From the NCBI RefSeq assembly GCF_025152745.1, contig NZ_CP104040.1, forward strand, positions 2,976,001 through 3,040,000: 64,000 nt of DNA. Reading direction: 5' to 3'. The notes beneath the pieces are model-generated. The model worked only from the letters and a program-made list of their open reading frames with translations, made no database searches and had not been told where the DNA came from. The stretch comes from Rhizobium sp. WSM4643 (lineage in GTDB: Bacteria > Pseudomonadota > Alphaproteobacteria > Rhizobiales > Rhizobiaceae). Position numbers and translations under genes: made by a program. Each line of letters starts with the position of its first letter. Position 1 is the stretch's first letter. Below, piece after piece: positions 19,601-28,395 of the stretch.

Positions 19601-19717
19601 CAGCTGATGCACCTTGTGGTTTCTCTCCCAGTACCACCGCATTAGCTGTTCCCCTCTGGAGGTTTTTTGACCTTCACAATTATAAGGGCCCTGGTTTTCC
19701 AGTGGCCCTCTTTTTTT
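19601..19717 (+). ncRNA. abcR2: AbcR-like trans-acting small RNA, copy 2
   Basis: About 117 bases, nearly identical to copy 1 from the CU-rich region onward. It has 'TCTCCCAGT' and 'TTCCCCTCTGGAGG' as likely single-stranded pairing segments and the same terminator stem (19685-19709) with a seven-T tail. The 5' hairpin differs from copy 1 (the bases after CTGATGCAC), so the two may prefer different targets. Tandem AbcR pairs are known from other rhizobia, though at a different place relative to lsrB in some. Confidence 0.8.
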
Positions 19718-19771
19718 GCCCAAAATTTGCTCATTCAATAAAACCCATCGCCTCACGCCTCCGTGATTTGC

Positions 19772-19799
19772 ATATCGAAGTCAGACGATCGATATATCG
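19772..19799 (+). promoter_or_regulatory. Candidate ArsR-family operator
   Basis: ATATCGA (19772-19778) and TCGATAT (19789-19795) form an inverted repeat with a 10-base spacer, next to a perfect palindrome CGATATATCG (19790-19799). It sits 33-60 bases ahead of the ArsR start at 19832, where an autoregulatory site is expected. Confidence 0.45.
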
Positions 19800-19831
19800 G
19801 TCAGAAACGATTTATAATTCGGCGAACCACG

Positions 19832-20125
19832 ATGGATAAAGACGAAATTATCAAGGCGCTCGCCCATCCGACCCGGATGGACATTCTGAACTGGCTGAAA
19901 AATCCCGAGGAGCATTTCCCCTCGCAGGAGCATCCTTTTGAAATGGGCGTCTGCGCCAGCCAGTTCGAGCGCTGCGGCCTGTCACAGTCGACGGTCTCGG
20001 CCCATCTCGGCACGCTGCATCGCGCCGGCCTCGTCACCACCAAACGCGTCGGCCAGTGGATCTTTTACAAGCGCAACGAAGAAACCATCGCCGCCTTCCT
20101 CAAGCAGCTGACGCAGGACCTCTAG
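19832..20125 (+). CDS. ArsR family winged-helix repressor
   Basis: A 97-residue winged-helix protein: 'MDKDEIIKALAHPTRMDILNWLKNP' followed by the recognition helix 'CGLSQSTVSAHLGTLHRAGLV' and the wing 'TKRVGQWIFYKRNEE'. It lacks an obvious CxC metal site; single cysteines (in 'GVCASQFERCG') could sense electrophiles or thiol stress instead. The likely start is 19832; an in-frame ATG at 19763 would place the operator inside the gene. It ends one base before the MFS gene and almost certainly represses this three-gene operon. Confidence 0.85.
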   Translation: MDKDEIIKALAHPTRMDILNWLKNPEEHFPSQEHPFEMGVCASQFERCGLSQSTVSAHLGTLHRAGLVTTKRVGQWIFYKRNEETIAAFLKQLTQDL

Positions 20126-20126
20126 A

Positions 20127-21293
20127 ATGCCTCTCGCCCTCCTCGTTCTTGCCTTGAGCTCGTTTGCGATAGGCACCACCGAATTCGTCATCATGGGTCT
20201 GTTGCCGGAGGTTGCCGCCGATCTCTCGGTCAGCATCCCGCAGGCCGGATGGCTGGTGACCGGTTATGCCCTTGCGGTCGCGATCGGGGCACCTGTGATG
20301 GCGATTTCGACCGCGAAGCTGAAGCGCCGCACCGCCCTGATTGCGCTGATGGCCTTCTTCATCGCCGGCAACCTGCTTTGCGCACTGGCGAGCGACTATT
20401 GGGTGCTGATGATCGCCCGTGTCGTGACGGCACTTTGCCACGGCGCCTTTTTCGGCATCGGCTCGGTGGTCGCCGCCGGCCTCGTTGCCGAAGACCGAAA
20501 GGCCCGCGCCGTCGCGCTGATGTTTACCGGCCGGACGCTTGCGAATGTTCTCGGCGTGCCGCTCGGCACCGCGATCGGCCAAGCCTATGGCTGGCGCGCC
20601 ACCTTTGTCATCGTCACTGTCATCGGCATCGTCACCATATCAGGCCTGATCGTCATCCTGCCCAAGGATAAGCAGCAGGAAAACGGCAGCATTCTGCGTG
20701 AGATCGCAGCCCTGCGGAATGGCCGCCTGTGGCTGGCGCTCTCCACCACCGTTTTCTTCGCCGCCTCTATGTTCGCCCTCTTCACCTATATCGCGCCGCT
20801 GCTGCGCGACATCACCGGCGCGTCGCCGGAAGGCGTCACCTGGACGCTGTTCCTGATCGGCCTTGGGCTGACCATCGGCAACCTCGTCGGCGGCAAGCTT
20901 GCCGATTGGCGGCTCGGCGCAACGCTTGCCGGCGTCTTCGCCGCGATCGCCATCACTTCGATCGCCTTCAGCTATACGAGCCGCTTCTTCATCCCGGCCG
21001 AAATCACCCTCTTCCTTTGGGCGATGGCAAGCTTTGCCGCCGTGCCGGCGCTTCAGGTCGGCGTCGTCGGCTACGGCAAGGATGCGCCGAATCTCGTCTC
21101 CACGATCAACATCGGCGCATTCAACACCGGAAATGCGCTCGGCGCCTGGGTGGGCGGCCTCGTCATCGACGCCGGCTTCGATCTCACCCGCGTTCCGCTC
21201 GCCGCAGCCTTGATGGCCCTGATCGGCCTCGGCGCGACGGCGCTCACCTATCTCTCCGCCAGGGGCCGGGCCGCCCTCGCCCCTGCAGAGTGA
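20127..21293 (+). CDS. MFS exporter, AraJ/YdhP-like
   Basis: A 388-residue inner-membrane protein with 12 predicted helices. It begins 'LALSSFAIGTTEFVIMGLLPEVAADL', the hallmark of the sugar-efflux / AraJ-YdhP drug:H+ antiporter group, and has 'ARVVTALCHGAFFGIGSVVA' and 'GRTLANVLGVPLGTAIGQAYGWRATF' (motif C region). Substrate unknown. It sits between an ArsR repressor and an ene reductase, so export of a reactive compound is a fair inference. Confidence 0.88.
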   Translation: MPLALLVLALSSFAIGTTEFVIMGLLPEVAADLSVSIPQAGWLVTGYALAVAIGAPVMAISTAKLKRRTALIALMAFFIAGNLLCALASDYWVLMIARVVTALCHGAFFGIGSVVAAGLVAEDRKARAVALMFTGRTLANVLGVPLGTAIGQAYGWRATFVIVTVIGIVTISGLIVILPKDKQQENGSILREIAALRNGRLWLALSTTVFFAASMFALFTYIAPLLRDITGASPEGVTWTLFLIGLGLTIGNLVGGKLADWRLGATLAGVFAAIAITSIAFSYTSRFFIPAEITLFLWAMASFAAVPALQVGVVGYGKDAPNLVSTINIGAFNTGNALGAWVGGLVIDAGFDLTRVPLAAALMALIGLGATALTYLSARGRAALAPAE

Positions 21294-21318
21294 TCCTCCC
21301 GCAAAAGAAAGGACCATC

Positions 21319-22443
21319 ATGGCCAAGCTTTTCGAACCCGCGAAAGTCGGCGACATATCAGTCAAGAACCGCGTCGTCATGGCGCCGCTCACCCGCAACC
21401 GCTCGCCGGGCGCAGTTCCTAACGACCTCAACGTCGAATACTACCGCCAGCGCGCCACAGCAGGCCTGATCATCACCGAAGCAACCGCGATCACCCATCA
21501 GGGCCAGGGATATGCCAACGTGCCTGGTCTCTACAGCAAAGAGGCTCTCGACGGCTGGAAGCGCGTCACCGACGCCGTTCACGCAGCCGGTGGCAAGATC
21601 GTCGTCCAGATGTGGCATGTCGGCCGCATCTCGCACACGACGCTGCAGCCGAACGATGGCAAGCCAGTTTCCGCGACCAATCGCATTGCCAAAGCCAAGA
21701 CCTATCTGGTCAATGCCGACGGCACCGGCAGCTTTGCCGACACCTCCGAGCCGCGCGCGCTCGATACCGCCGAAATCCCCGGCATCATCGAGGATTACCG
21801 CAAGGCTGCCCGTGCGGCGATCGACGCCGGCTTCGACGGTGTCGAGATCCACGGCGCCAACGGCTACCTGCTCGACCAGTTCATCCGCGACGGTATCAAT
21901 GACCGTACTGATGCATATGGCGGCTCGATCGAAAACCGCACCCGCCTGACCTTCGAAGTCGTCGATGCCGTGGTGAAGGAAATCGGCGCGGGCCGCACGG
22001 CGATCCGGATCTCGCCGGTGACGCCGTCAGGCGAAAGCTACGATTCCAATCCGCAGGCGACCTTCACCCATGTCGTCGAAGGCCTGGCCAAATACGATCT
22101 CGCTTATATCCATGTCATCGAAGGTCAGACCGGCGGCGACCGCGACTACAAGCAGGGCGACAATCCCTCCTTCGATTACAAGGCGCTGCGCCAGACTTAT
22201 GAAGAGGCCGGCGGCAAGGCCGACTGGATGGTCAACAATGGCTACGATCGCGATCTGGCGATCGACGCTGTCGAAAGCGGCCGCGCCGATCTCGTCGCCT
22301 TCGGTAAGCCCTTCATCGCCAATCCCGATCTCGTCGAGCGCCTGGAACACAATCTGCCGCTCAACACGCCCGACCAGTCGACCTTCTACGGCGGCACCGG
22401 CAAGGGCTATATCGACTATCCCATCCTCGAAAAGGTCGCTTGA
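21319..22443 (+). CDS. Old yellow enzyme family alkene reductase (NemA-like)
   Basis: A 374-residue FMN-dependent TIM-barrel enzyme. It reads 'LFEPAKVGDISVKNRVVMAPLTRNRS' at the N-terminus, has the substrate-binding His-x-x-Asn pair in 'GVEIHGANGYLLDQFIRDGINDRTDAYGGS' and the FMN-binding 'GRADLVAFGKPFIANPDL'. Such enzymes reduce activated C=C bonds and nitro compounds (N-ethylmaleimide, nitrate esters). It is the last gene of the ArsR-MFS operon and is followed by a strong terminator. Confidence 0.92.
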   Translation: MAKLFEPAKVGDISVKNRVVMAPLTRNRSPGAVPNDLNVEYYRQRATAGLIITEATAITHQGQGYANVPGLYSKEALDGWKRVTDAVHAAGGKIVVQMWHVGRISHTTLQPNDGKPVSATNRIAKAKTYLVNADGTGSFADTSEPRALDTAEIPGIIEDYRKAARAAIDAGFDGVEIHGANGYLLDQFIRDGINDRTDAYGGSIENRTRLTFEVVDAVVKEIGAGRTAIRISPVTPSGESYDSNPQATFTHVVEGLAKYDLAYIHVIEGQTGGDRDYKQGDNPSFDYKALRQTYEEAGGKADWMVNNGYDRDLAIDAVESGRADLVAFGKPFIANPDLVERLEHNLPLNTPDQSTFYGGTGKGYIDYPILEKVA

Positions 22444-22463
22444 AGCTTTCACACGCGAACGCG

Positions 22464-22494
22464 AATCCCGCCGAAAGGCGGGATTTCCATTTTC
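22464..22494 (+). terminator. Intrinsic terminator after the ene reductase
   Basis: AATCCCGCC / GGCGGGATT (22464-22472, 22477-22485) with a GAAA tetraloop, followed by TCCATTTTC. It closes the ArsR-MFS-OYE operon. Confidence 0.75.
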
Positions 22495-22518
22495 GACGGG
22501 TTTTTGTAGGGTGCCGCC

Positions 22519-23319
22519 ATGTTCGCTCCCTATCTTGACCGCTGGTCGCTAATATCAGACGGCGAGCCCATCATCACCCATTCAAGCCGCCTGCTCCCGG
22601 TCCTTTGGCGGGATAAGCCCGCTATGCTGAAAGTCGCGGCAGATATCGACGAACGATACGGCGCTCTTCTGATGCAGTGGTGGGACGGTGACGGCGCAGC
22701 CTATGTCTACGCCCATGAGGGCGACGCCGTGCTGCTGGAACGGGCGACGGGAAAACGCTCGCTGCTTGCCATGGCAATGAACGGCGAGGACGATGAGGCA
22801 AGCCGCATCCTCTGCGGCACGGCGGCACGGCTGCATGCGTCGCGCGAAAAACCACTTCCCGATCCCATCCCTCTCACCCGCTGGTTTCGGGATCTGGAAC
22901 CGGCAGCGGGCAAGCATGGCGGCACGTTTGCCGATTGCTCGGTGATCGCCAACGTCCTCCTTGCCGATCAGCGTGATGTCACCATTCTTCACGGCGACAT
23001 CCACCACGGCAACATCCTCGATTTCGAGGCACGCGGCTGGCTGGCGATCGATCCGAAGCGGCTTCATGGCGAGCGTGGCTTCGATTTCGCCAATATCTTC
23101 GCCAACGAGGAACTGCCTGTCATCACCGATCCCGCCCGTTTCCGCCGCCAGCTCGCCATCGTCTCAGCGGAGGCGAAGCTGGAGCCGAAGCGGCTGCTGC
23201 AATGGATCGCCGCCTATTCCGGCCTTTCCGCCGCCTGGTTCCTCGGTGATCCGAATATTCAGCAGGCAGAAACCGCCCTGACGGTCGCCCGGATCGCGCT
23301 GGCCGAACTCGAGAGCTAA
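22519..23319 (+). CDS. Aminoglycoside/hydroxyurea kinase family protein, APH(6)-like
   Basis: A 266-residue cytoplasmic kinase of the streptomycin 6-phosphotransferase type. Visible are the catalytic loop 'ILHGDIHHGNILDF', the metal-binding 'LAIDPKRLHGERGFDFANIFANE', and the N-terminal 'PAMLKVAADIDE' nucleotide lysine. Length fits the family. It could phosphorylate streptomycin, but chromosomal homologues are common in soil rhizobia and the native substrate may differ. The terminal codons overlap those of the convergent SDR gene by three bases. Confidence 0.85.
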   Translation: MFAPYLDRWSLISDGEPIITHSSRLLPVLWRDKPAMLKVAADIDERYGALLMQWWDGDGAAYVYAHEGDAVLLERATGKRSLLAMAMNGEDDEASRILCGTAARLHASREKPLPDPIPLTRWFRDLEPAAGKHGGTFADCSVIANVLLADQRDVTILHGDIHHGNILDFEARGWLAIDPKRLHGERGFDFANIFANEELPVITDPARFRRQLAIVSAEAKLEPKRLLQWIAAYSGLSAAWFLGDPNIQQAETALTVARIALAELES

Positions 23320-24338
23320 CCCGCGTTCTGCGACGGGTGCCCGATAAGGTCTGCCGCGGCTTGATGGTGCGATTCGGGCAGGCAGCCAAGTGCCACGAGC
23401 GAAGTCCTGACCGCTTCGTCGATCGGCGTCTGCGGCTCCTTGCCGAGTTCGGCCACAAGCCTGGTGTTCCGCATCCGCACCGGCAGCTTCCAGAGATAGC
23501 GCATCTCCTTGATCTCCCGCATCACCGGAACGAAGGGCGCCGCCAGCGGCACGATCCACCAAGGAAAGCCGCCGATCTTTGCTTTGCCGCCGGCGACGCG
23601 CTTGATTGCTTCGGCCATCTGCATGCCGTCCGCATCCCAGAAGCCCTCCATATGATAGACGGAGAAAGGCGGCAGCCGATCGGCCCGCTCGATGAGCTGG
23701 GCGATGGTTTCCGCCATGTCTGGCAGGTAGGCCCATTGATGACCGATGCCGCGCCGACCCGGGTTCCTGATCGTGGCGACGGGCTTGCCTGGGGTCACGA
23801 GACCGGACGAAAACCAGCTGTTGGCCGTCGTGCCTGGACCGAAGAAATCCCCTGCCCTGACGATGATGGCGCCGGCGCCGGACTGCGAGGCCGCCTTCAG
23901 CCGCTCCTCCATTTCGACGCGGATCGCCCCCTTCTTCGTCGTCGGATGCTGCGGGCTTTCTTCCGTCGGCGTCGGCAGGGCATCGGGACCAAAATTATAG
24001 ATGTTGCCCGGCAGCACGATTCGCGCGCCGACGGCGCGAGCAGCGGCGATGGTATTGTCGAGCATCGGCAGCACCAGCGTTTCCCAGTCGCGGTAGCCGG
24101 GTGGGTTGACGGCATGGACGATAAGGCCGACGCCTTCAGCCGCCTTCAGGACGTCGCCGGCATTCATCGCATCGCCCTGCATCCAGTCGAAGGCTGGCTC
24201 GTTCCTCGACACCTTGGCGGCATCACGATTGAGCGCCCGGATGCGCCAGCCGCGCGCAAGCAGCCTGCGGGCAACCGCGCCGCCGATACCGCCGGTGGCG
24301 CCGAGAACGAGGGCCGTCGTTTTCATTTCGCTATTCAT
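23316..24338 (-). CDS. NAD(P)-binding SDR-family oxidoreductase/epimerase
   Basis: A 340-residue protein with the extended-SDR nucleotide motif 'ALVLGATGGIGGAVARRLL' at the N-terminus and 'GVGLIVHAVNPPGY' after strand 4. The usual YxxxK is not obvious, which places it with atypical NmrA-like or epimerase-like members. The start at 24338 (MNSEMKTT) has AAGGAG nine bases ahead; 24347 is too close to it. It is divergent from a LysR gene that probably regulates it. Confidence 0.8.
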   Translation of the reverse strand: MNSEMKTTALVLGATGGIGGAVARRLLARGWRIRALNRDAAKVSRNEPAFDWMQGDAMNAGDVLKAAEGVGLIVHAVNPPGYRDWETLVLPMLDNTIAAARAVGARIVLPGNIYNFGPDALPTPTEESPQHPTTKKGAIRVEMEERLKAASQSGAGAIIVRAGDFFGPGTTANSWFSSGLVTPGKPVATIRNPGRRGIGHQWAYLPDMAETIAQLIERADRLPPFSVYHMEGFWDADGMQMAEAIKRVAGGKAKIGGFPWWIVPLAAPFVPVMREIKEMRYLWKLPVRMRNTRLVAELGKEPQTPIDEAVRTSLVALGCLPESHHQAAADLIGHPSQNAG

Positions 24339-24432
24339 GACAATCATCTCCTTCGATTGGATGAGAGGATCATGCCATCAGAGGGAGATAAACGAAATTG
24401 ACGAAAGAAGTGCATCTGCTATACGAAAATAC

Positions 24433-25332
24433 ATGAACTCCGAACCGAGCTGGGATTTCTACCGCAGTTTCCTGACCGTGCTCCAACAGGGATCGCTGTC
24501 GGCCGCCGCCCGCGAACTGGGGCTGACCCAGCCGACCATAGGCCGCCATGTCGACGCACTGGAACTGGCGATCGGCGCCGAACTCTTCACCCGCTCGCCG
24601 AATGGGCTGCTGCCAACCGACGCCGCACTGGCGCTGAGGCCTTACGCCGAGACGCTGGCGGCAACCACGGCCGCCCTTTTACGCACCGCATCCGGCCAGC
24701 GCGAGCGCGTGGCTGGAACGGTCAGGATCAGCGCCAGTGAGGTCATCGCCGTCGAAGTGCTGCCCGGAATTCTCGGACCGCTGCAGGAAACCTATCCCGA
24801 ATTGCAGATCGAGCTCTCGGCATCCGATACGATCGAGGACCTGGTGAACCGCGAGGCCGATATCGCCGTGCGCATGGCCGAGCCGCAGCAGACTGCACTC
24901 GTCGTGCGCCGCATCGGCGATATCCCGCTCGGCTTTCACGCCCATCGCCGCTATCTCGAACGATACGGCATTCCGCAAACCCTGGCTGACCTCGCAAACC
25001 ACCGCCTCATCGGCTTCGACCGGCAGACGGCCTATGTCCGTATGGTGATGAAACGCTATGCGGTGCCTGGCATCGAATTCTCCTTCCGCTCCGACAACAA
25101 CCTCGCCCAGCTTTCGGCGATCCGTGCCGGCGTTGGCATCGGCATCTGCCAGACAGGACTCGCGCGCGAAAATCCCGACCTGGTTCACATCCTGCCTGAT
25201 GCCTTCAGCCTACCGCTCGGCACGTGGGTGGCAATGCATGAGAGCCTGAAGTCTTCGCCGCGCTGCCGCGCTACCTTTGACGTATTGGTCAAGGGGCTTC
25301 AGGACTATCTCCGATATTCGACCAGCGCATAA
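24433..25332 (+). CDS. LysR family transcriptional regulator
   Basis: A 299-residue regulator: 'WDFYRSFLTVLQQGSLSAAARELGLTQPTIGRHVDALE' is the winged helix, followed by a linker helix and the effector domain ('IRISASEVIAVEVLPGILGPL', 'NREADIAVRMAEP'). The start at 24433 leaves about 95 bases to the divergent SDR gene, the usual arrangement for a LysR regulator and its target. Confidence 0.87.
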   Translation: MNSEPSWDFYRSFLTVLQQGSLSAAARELGLTQPTIGRHVDALELAIGAELFTRSPNGLLPTDAALALRPYAETLAATTAALLRTASGQRERVAGTVRISASEVIAVEVLPGILGPLQETYPELQIELSASDTIEDLVNREADIAVRMAEPQQTALVVRRIGDIPLGFHAHRRYLERYGIPQTLADLANHRLIGFDRQTAYVRMVMKRYAVPGIEFSFRSDNNLAQLSAIRAGVGIGICQTGLARENPDLVHILPDAFSLPLGTWVAMHESLKSSPRCRATFDVLVKGLQDYLRYSTSA

Positions 25333-25425
25333 TCGCAAAAATCAGAATCGATTTTCGCAAAGAATCATGCGCAAATTTCGAAGCAATAGAGCCTCCTTAA
25401 CGCGTCTTATCGGACGCGCACCCCG
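25333..25425. repeat. Decayed rhizobial intergenic repeat
   Basis: The stretch contains 'AGAATCGATTTTCGCAAAG', 'AATCATGCGCAAATTTC' and 'GCGTcttatcggACGC', a pattern I recognise from repeated intergenic sequences in Rhizobium and Agrobacterium chromosomes. Only the last stem is still well paired. It lies between the LysR and GrpB-family genes. Confidence 0.4.
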
Positions 25426-25430
25426 GCGGG

Positions 25431-25952
25431 ATGCAAATGACAAAGCACCATGCGGTTGAACTCGTGCCCTGCGATCCGCGATGGCCGCAAGCCTTTCAGC
25501 GTATCCGCGGCAAGCTTCTAACCTTGCTGCCGCAGGCGCTCGCCATCGATCACATCGGCAGCACGTCCATACCGGGCATGATGGCCAAGCCGCTTATCGA
25601 CATCGACATCGTTCTTCCCGGCCTCGAGCATATCGAGGACGCCACACGCGTGCTTCTGGCCGAAGGCTACGAGCCGCGCGGCAATCGCTATGACGACGAT
25701 GTCTGGGCTTTTCTATCGAGAGGTTCGGTGCCGGCGGAACGGGTCTACCTTTGCCCTTCCGGCAACGGCACGCATCGAAACAGGCTGGCTTTCCGGGATT
25801 ATCTCATCGCGCATCCGCAAGCGGCAGCCGATTATGCCGCGCTCAAAAGCAGGCTGGCAGCCGAATTCCGGATGGACGGCGACCGCTATACTGCGCACAA
25901 GCGCGAATTCGTCGATGCGATCGTCGCGCGGGCATTGACGGGCGATGGTTAG
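25431..25952 (+). CDS. GrpB family protein (UPF0157)
   Basis: A 173-residue protein of the GrpB / nucleotidyltransferase-like family, shown by 'VELVPCDPRWPQAFQRI', 'IDHIGSTSIPGMMAKPLIDIDIVL' and 'RLAFRDYLIAHPQAAADYAALKSRLAAEF'. The GSTS...KPxxDI core resembles the nucleotidyltransferase fold. Some members are fused to kinases; cellular function is uncertain. The ATG at 25437 (MTKHH) is six bases further and better spaced from GGCGGG. Confidence 0.85.
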   Translation: MQMTKHHAVELVPCDPRWPQAFQRIRGKLLTLLPQALAIDHIGSTSIPGMMAKPLIDIDIVLPGLEHIEDATRVLLAEGYEPRGNRYDDDVWAFLSRGSVPAERVYLCPSGNGTHRNRLAFRDYLIAHPQAAADYAALKSRLAAEFRMDGDRYTAHKREFVDAIVARALTGDG

Positions 25953-25954
25953 CT

Positions 25955-26236
25955 TCAGATGCCTTGCGAGGCTTCGGCTGTACGGTCCTTCCACAAGCCG
26001 TCCACCACCTCGGTTTCCGGCCGATCGCCGCCCTCGGCATATTCCTCATGCCATTTGCCGTTCTCGTCCTGCCAACTGATCTCGGCGGAATCGCCGCCGA
26101 CCTGCTGTTCGGCCGCGACGATGCGTGCAGCTTCGAGCGCCTCGGCATGGGTCGGGAATGCCTCGGAATAGACACCTCCCAGCCTGTAGGCCCAGCCGCC
26201 GTCATGCGGCACGACTTCATAGACCACCTTGATCAT
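25955..26236 (-). CDS. DUF2188-type small protein
   Basis: A 93-residue acidic protein: 'YEVVPHDGGWAYRLGGVYSEAFPTHAEALEAARIVAAEQQ' fits the DUF2188 layout, a small beta-beta-alpha domain found in many proteobacteria. No catalytic residues are known. It is convergent with the GrpB-family gene (two bases apart). Confidence 0.7.
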   Translation of the reverse strand: MIKVVYEVVPHDGGWAYRLGGVYSEAFPTHAEALEAARIVAAEQQVGGDSAEISWQDENGKWHEEYAEGGDRPETEVVDGLWKDRTAEASQGI

Positions 26237-26443
26237 GCATCCGTCTCCTCATCTTCTTGTTGCGCATCCGCACGCTTCCGGACAGGATCCGGATCATCGC
26301 GGCCGCTTGACGAGAATTCGAGGACGCCGCGATCTGCTTTCCGGCCCCGATGACGTTCAGTATTCCATTAAACGCCGAAGACTGCAAATGGCACTCGACC
26401 GCGGCTTTCTTGATAGGCGAAATCAGTGACTTAGATAAAATGT

Positions 26444-27565
26444 ATGAATCTGAACAGGAGCAGAGGCTTGGGGATCGCGTCACGCCTTAAAGAGGAAAAG
26501 TTTCTGGTCGCCGCACTTGTCGTTGCAGTGATCGCCTATCTCTTGGAACACGCAGTGATCGAGATGGGGCGCGGCGTCGCGCTGGTTGCCGCCGCGGCCC
26601 TGGTCGGCACCATCGTGCTCGCCTCGATCCGCGTTGCCCATCATGCCGAGCTGCTCGCCGTCAAGGTCGGCGACCCCTACGGCACGATGATCCTGACGCT
26701 CTCGGCCGTTGCCGTCGAAGTCATCATCCTCGCCATTATGATGAGCGGCGAGAGCTCGCCGACGCTGGTGCGCGACACGATCTATTCGGCCCTGATGCTC
26801 GATATCAACGGCATTCTCGGCCTGGCCGCCCTGCTCGGCGGCCTCAAGCATGGCGAACAGCCCTATAACGACAATTCCGGCAAGACTTACGGCGTGATGA
26901 TCCTCACCGCGATGGGCATCTCGATGATCGTGCCGGAATTCGTGCCCAGCGACAAATGGCACTATTATTCCGCCTTCACCATCGCCGCGATGATCGCGCT
27001 TTACGGCCTCTTCCTGCGCATGCAGGTTGGCCAGCACAGCTATTTCTTCAGCTACAGTTACCCGCGCTCCGAACGAAAGAAGGAAAGTCCCGACGAGCAT
27101 GGCGACGACGAGTCGGCCGCGATCTCGATCGCCACCATTCTCATCGGCGTCGTCATTATCGGCCTGCTGGCGGAGTTCATGGCGGCCTTCATGACCGAAG
27201 GCCTGCGCGATAGCGGCGCGCCGATCGCCGTGACCGCCGTGGTCGTCGCAGCGATTTCGGCCGCACCCGAGATCCTGACCGCATTAAGGGCGGCACTCAG
27301 GAACCGCATGCAGGCGACGGTCAACATCGCCATGGGCGCCTCGCTGTCGACGGTCATCTTGACCGTGCCCGTGATGGAAGCGATCGCGCTCTATACCGGC
27401 CAGCCCTTCATCATGGCGATGACCCCGGTGCAGACGGTGATGGTGGCGGTCACGCTGATTGCCGCCGCGATCAACCTCAACGACGGCGAGACCAACGCTA
27501 TCGAGGGCATGACGCATTTCATCCTCTTCGCCACCTTCGTCATGCTGACCGCGCTGGGGCTTTGA
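26444..27565 (+). CDS. chaA: Calcium/proton antiporter, ChaA-like
   Basis: A 373-residue inner-membrane protein of the CaCA superfamily with about 11 helices. The two alpha-repeats are visible: 'LTLSAVAVEVIILAIMMSGE' in the first half and 'VVVAAISAAPEILTALRAALRNRMQATVNIAMG' in the second, carrying the acidic residues that bind the cation. An acidic cytoplasmic loop ('SPDEHGDDES') separates the halves. It exchanges Ca2+ or Na+/K+ for protons. A TTG start at 26468 has AGGAG seven bases upstream and may be the true start. Confidence 0.88.
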   Translation: MNLNRSRGLGIASRLKEEKFLVAALVVAVIAYLLEHAVIEMGRGVALVAAAALVGTIVLASIRVAHHAELLAVKVGDPYGTMILTLSAVAVEVIILAIMMSGESSPTLVRDTIYSALMLDINGILGLAALLGGLKHGEQPYNDNSGKTYGVMILTAMGISMIVPEFVPSDKWHYYSAFTIAAMIALYGLFLRMQVGQHSYFFSYSYPRSERKKESPDEHGDDESAAISIATILIGVVIIGLLAEFMAAFMTEGLRDSGAPIAVTAVVVAAISAAPEILTALRAALRNRMQATVNIAMGASLSTVILTVPVMEAIALYTGQPFIMAMTPVQTVMVAVTLIAAAINLNDGETNAIEGMTHFILFATFVMLTALGL

Positions 27566-27610
27566 AGGCTCCCGCCCCCGCCCCGCGGAGGAAGGGAAAG
27601 CACAGTCTGT

Positions 27611-28300
27611 TTAGGCGGGCTGTTGGGCGAAGAGCATGCGTTCGCGGGCTGCGAACCATTCCTCGGCGTAATCGTCGTTCTTGTATTCCTCGAAATACGG
27701 CCCGCCATCGGTGAAATGGACGTTCTTGGCGTCTTCGCAGTAGTCGTATTCATTGACGAGGTAATTCCACGTCACCGGCAATTCGCCGATGAGCTCTTCA
27801 TTCTCCAGCCATTTGAACTGATGCAGTTGCAGCCCGGTCGCGGTATTGACGTAGTCGGGCGTCAGTGCGCGGCATTCGTCATTGTTGAAGAGGATGAAGC
27901 TCGACCAGTTCTTCTTTTCGTACTTGGTCTGCGCCTGCCCGAGGAACTTGGTGTCGATCTTCGGCTGGTAATCATGTTTGACGCACATGACGGCGTAACG
28001 CTCGTCGCGCAATGCCCAAAGCTCGGCGATATCGGCACGCATCAGCATGTCGCAATCCATGAAGATGCTCCAGCCCTCGTAACCGCTCAGATAGGGCGTC
28101 AGGAAACGCGAGAAGGAGAACTCCGTGGATTGCAGCGCGTTGCGCTGGCGGGTGAAAATCCCGCCAAGATTGGAGAGCGCAATGGGCGAGAACTCGACCG
28201 GAATCGACGACTTCTCGATGATGCTCTGCACGAGAACGTGGTAGGCAACCACTTCCTTGGGATCGAATCCCACGAAAATTCGGACGTTCTGTTGTTCCAT
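27611..28300 (-). CDS. Glycosyltransferase-like protein (GT-A type)
   Basis: A 229-residue cytoplasmic protein starting MEQQNVRIFVGFDPKEVVAYHVLVQSI. 'SIFMDCDMLMRADIAELW' is a DxD-type metal and nucleotide-sugar site, and 'HFTDGGPYFEEY' a likely acceptor-side motif. This is the fold of family 8-like transferases. It is the last of three same-strand genes that look like a polysaccharide or LPS decoration cluster. Donor and acceptor unknown. Confidence 0.72.
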   Translation of the reverse strand: MEQQNVRIFVGFDPKEVVAYHVLVQSIIEKSSIPVEFSPIALSNLGGIFTRQRNALQSTEFSFSRFLTPYLSGYEGWSIFMDCDMLMRADIAELWALRDERYAVMCVKHDYQPKIDTKFLGQAQTKYEKKNWSSFILFNNDECRALTPDYVNTATGLQLHQFKWLENEELIGELPVTWNYLVNEYDYCEDAKNVHFTDGGPYFEEYKNDDYAEEWFAARERMLFAQQPA

Positions 28301-28395
28301 TGTCCACCTCGATCGCCAGTATAGAGAGATGAATTGATTGGTATCGGAAACAGCATTTTTGGCCACCCACGCCTGTAAGCAAAGGCCTGCGACAG

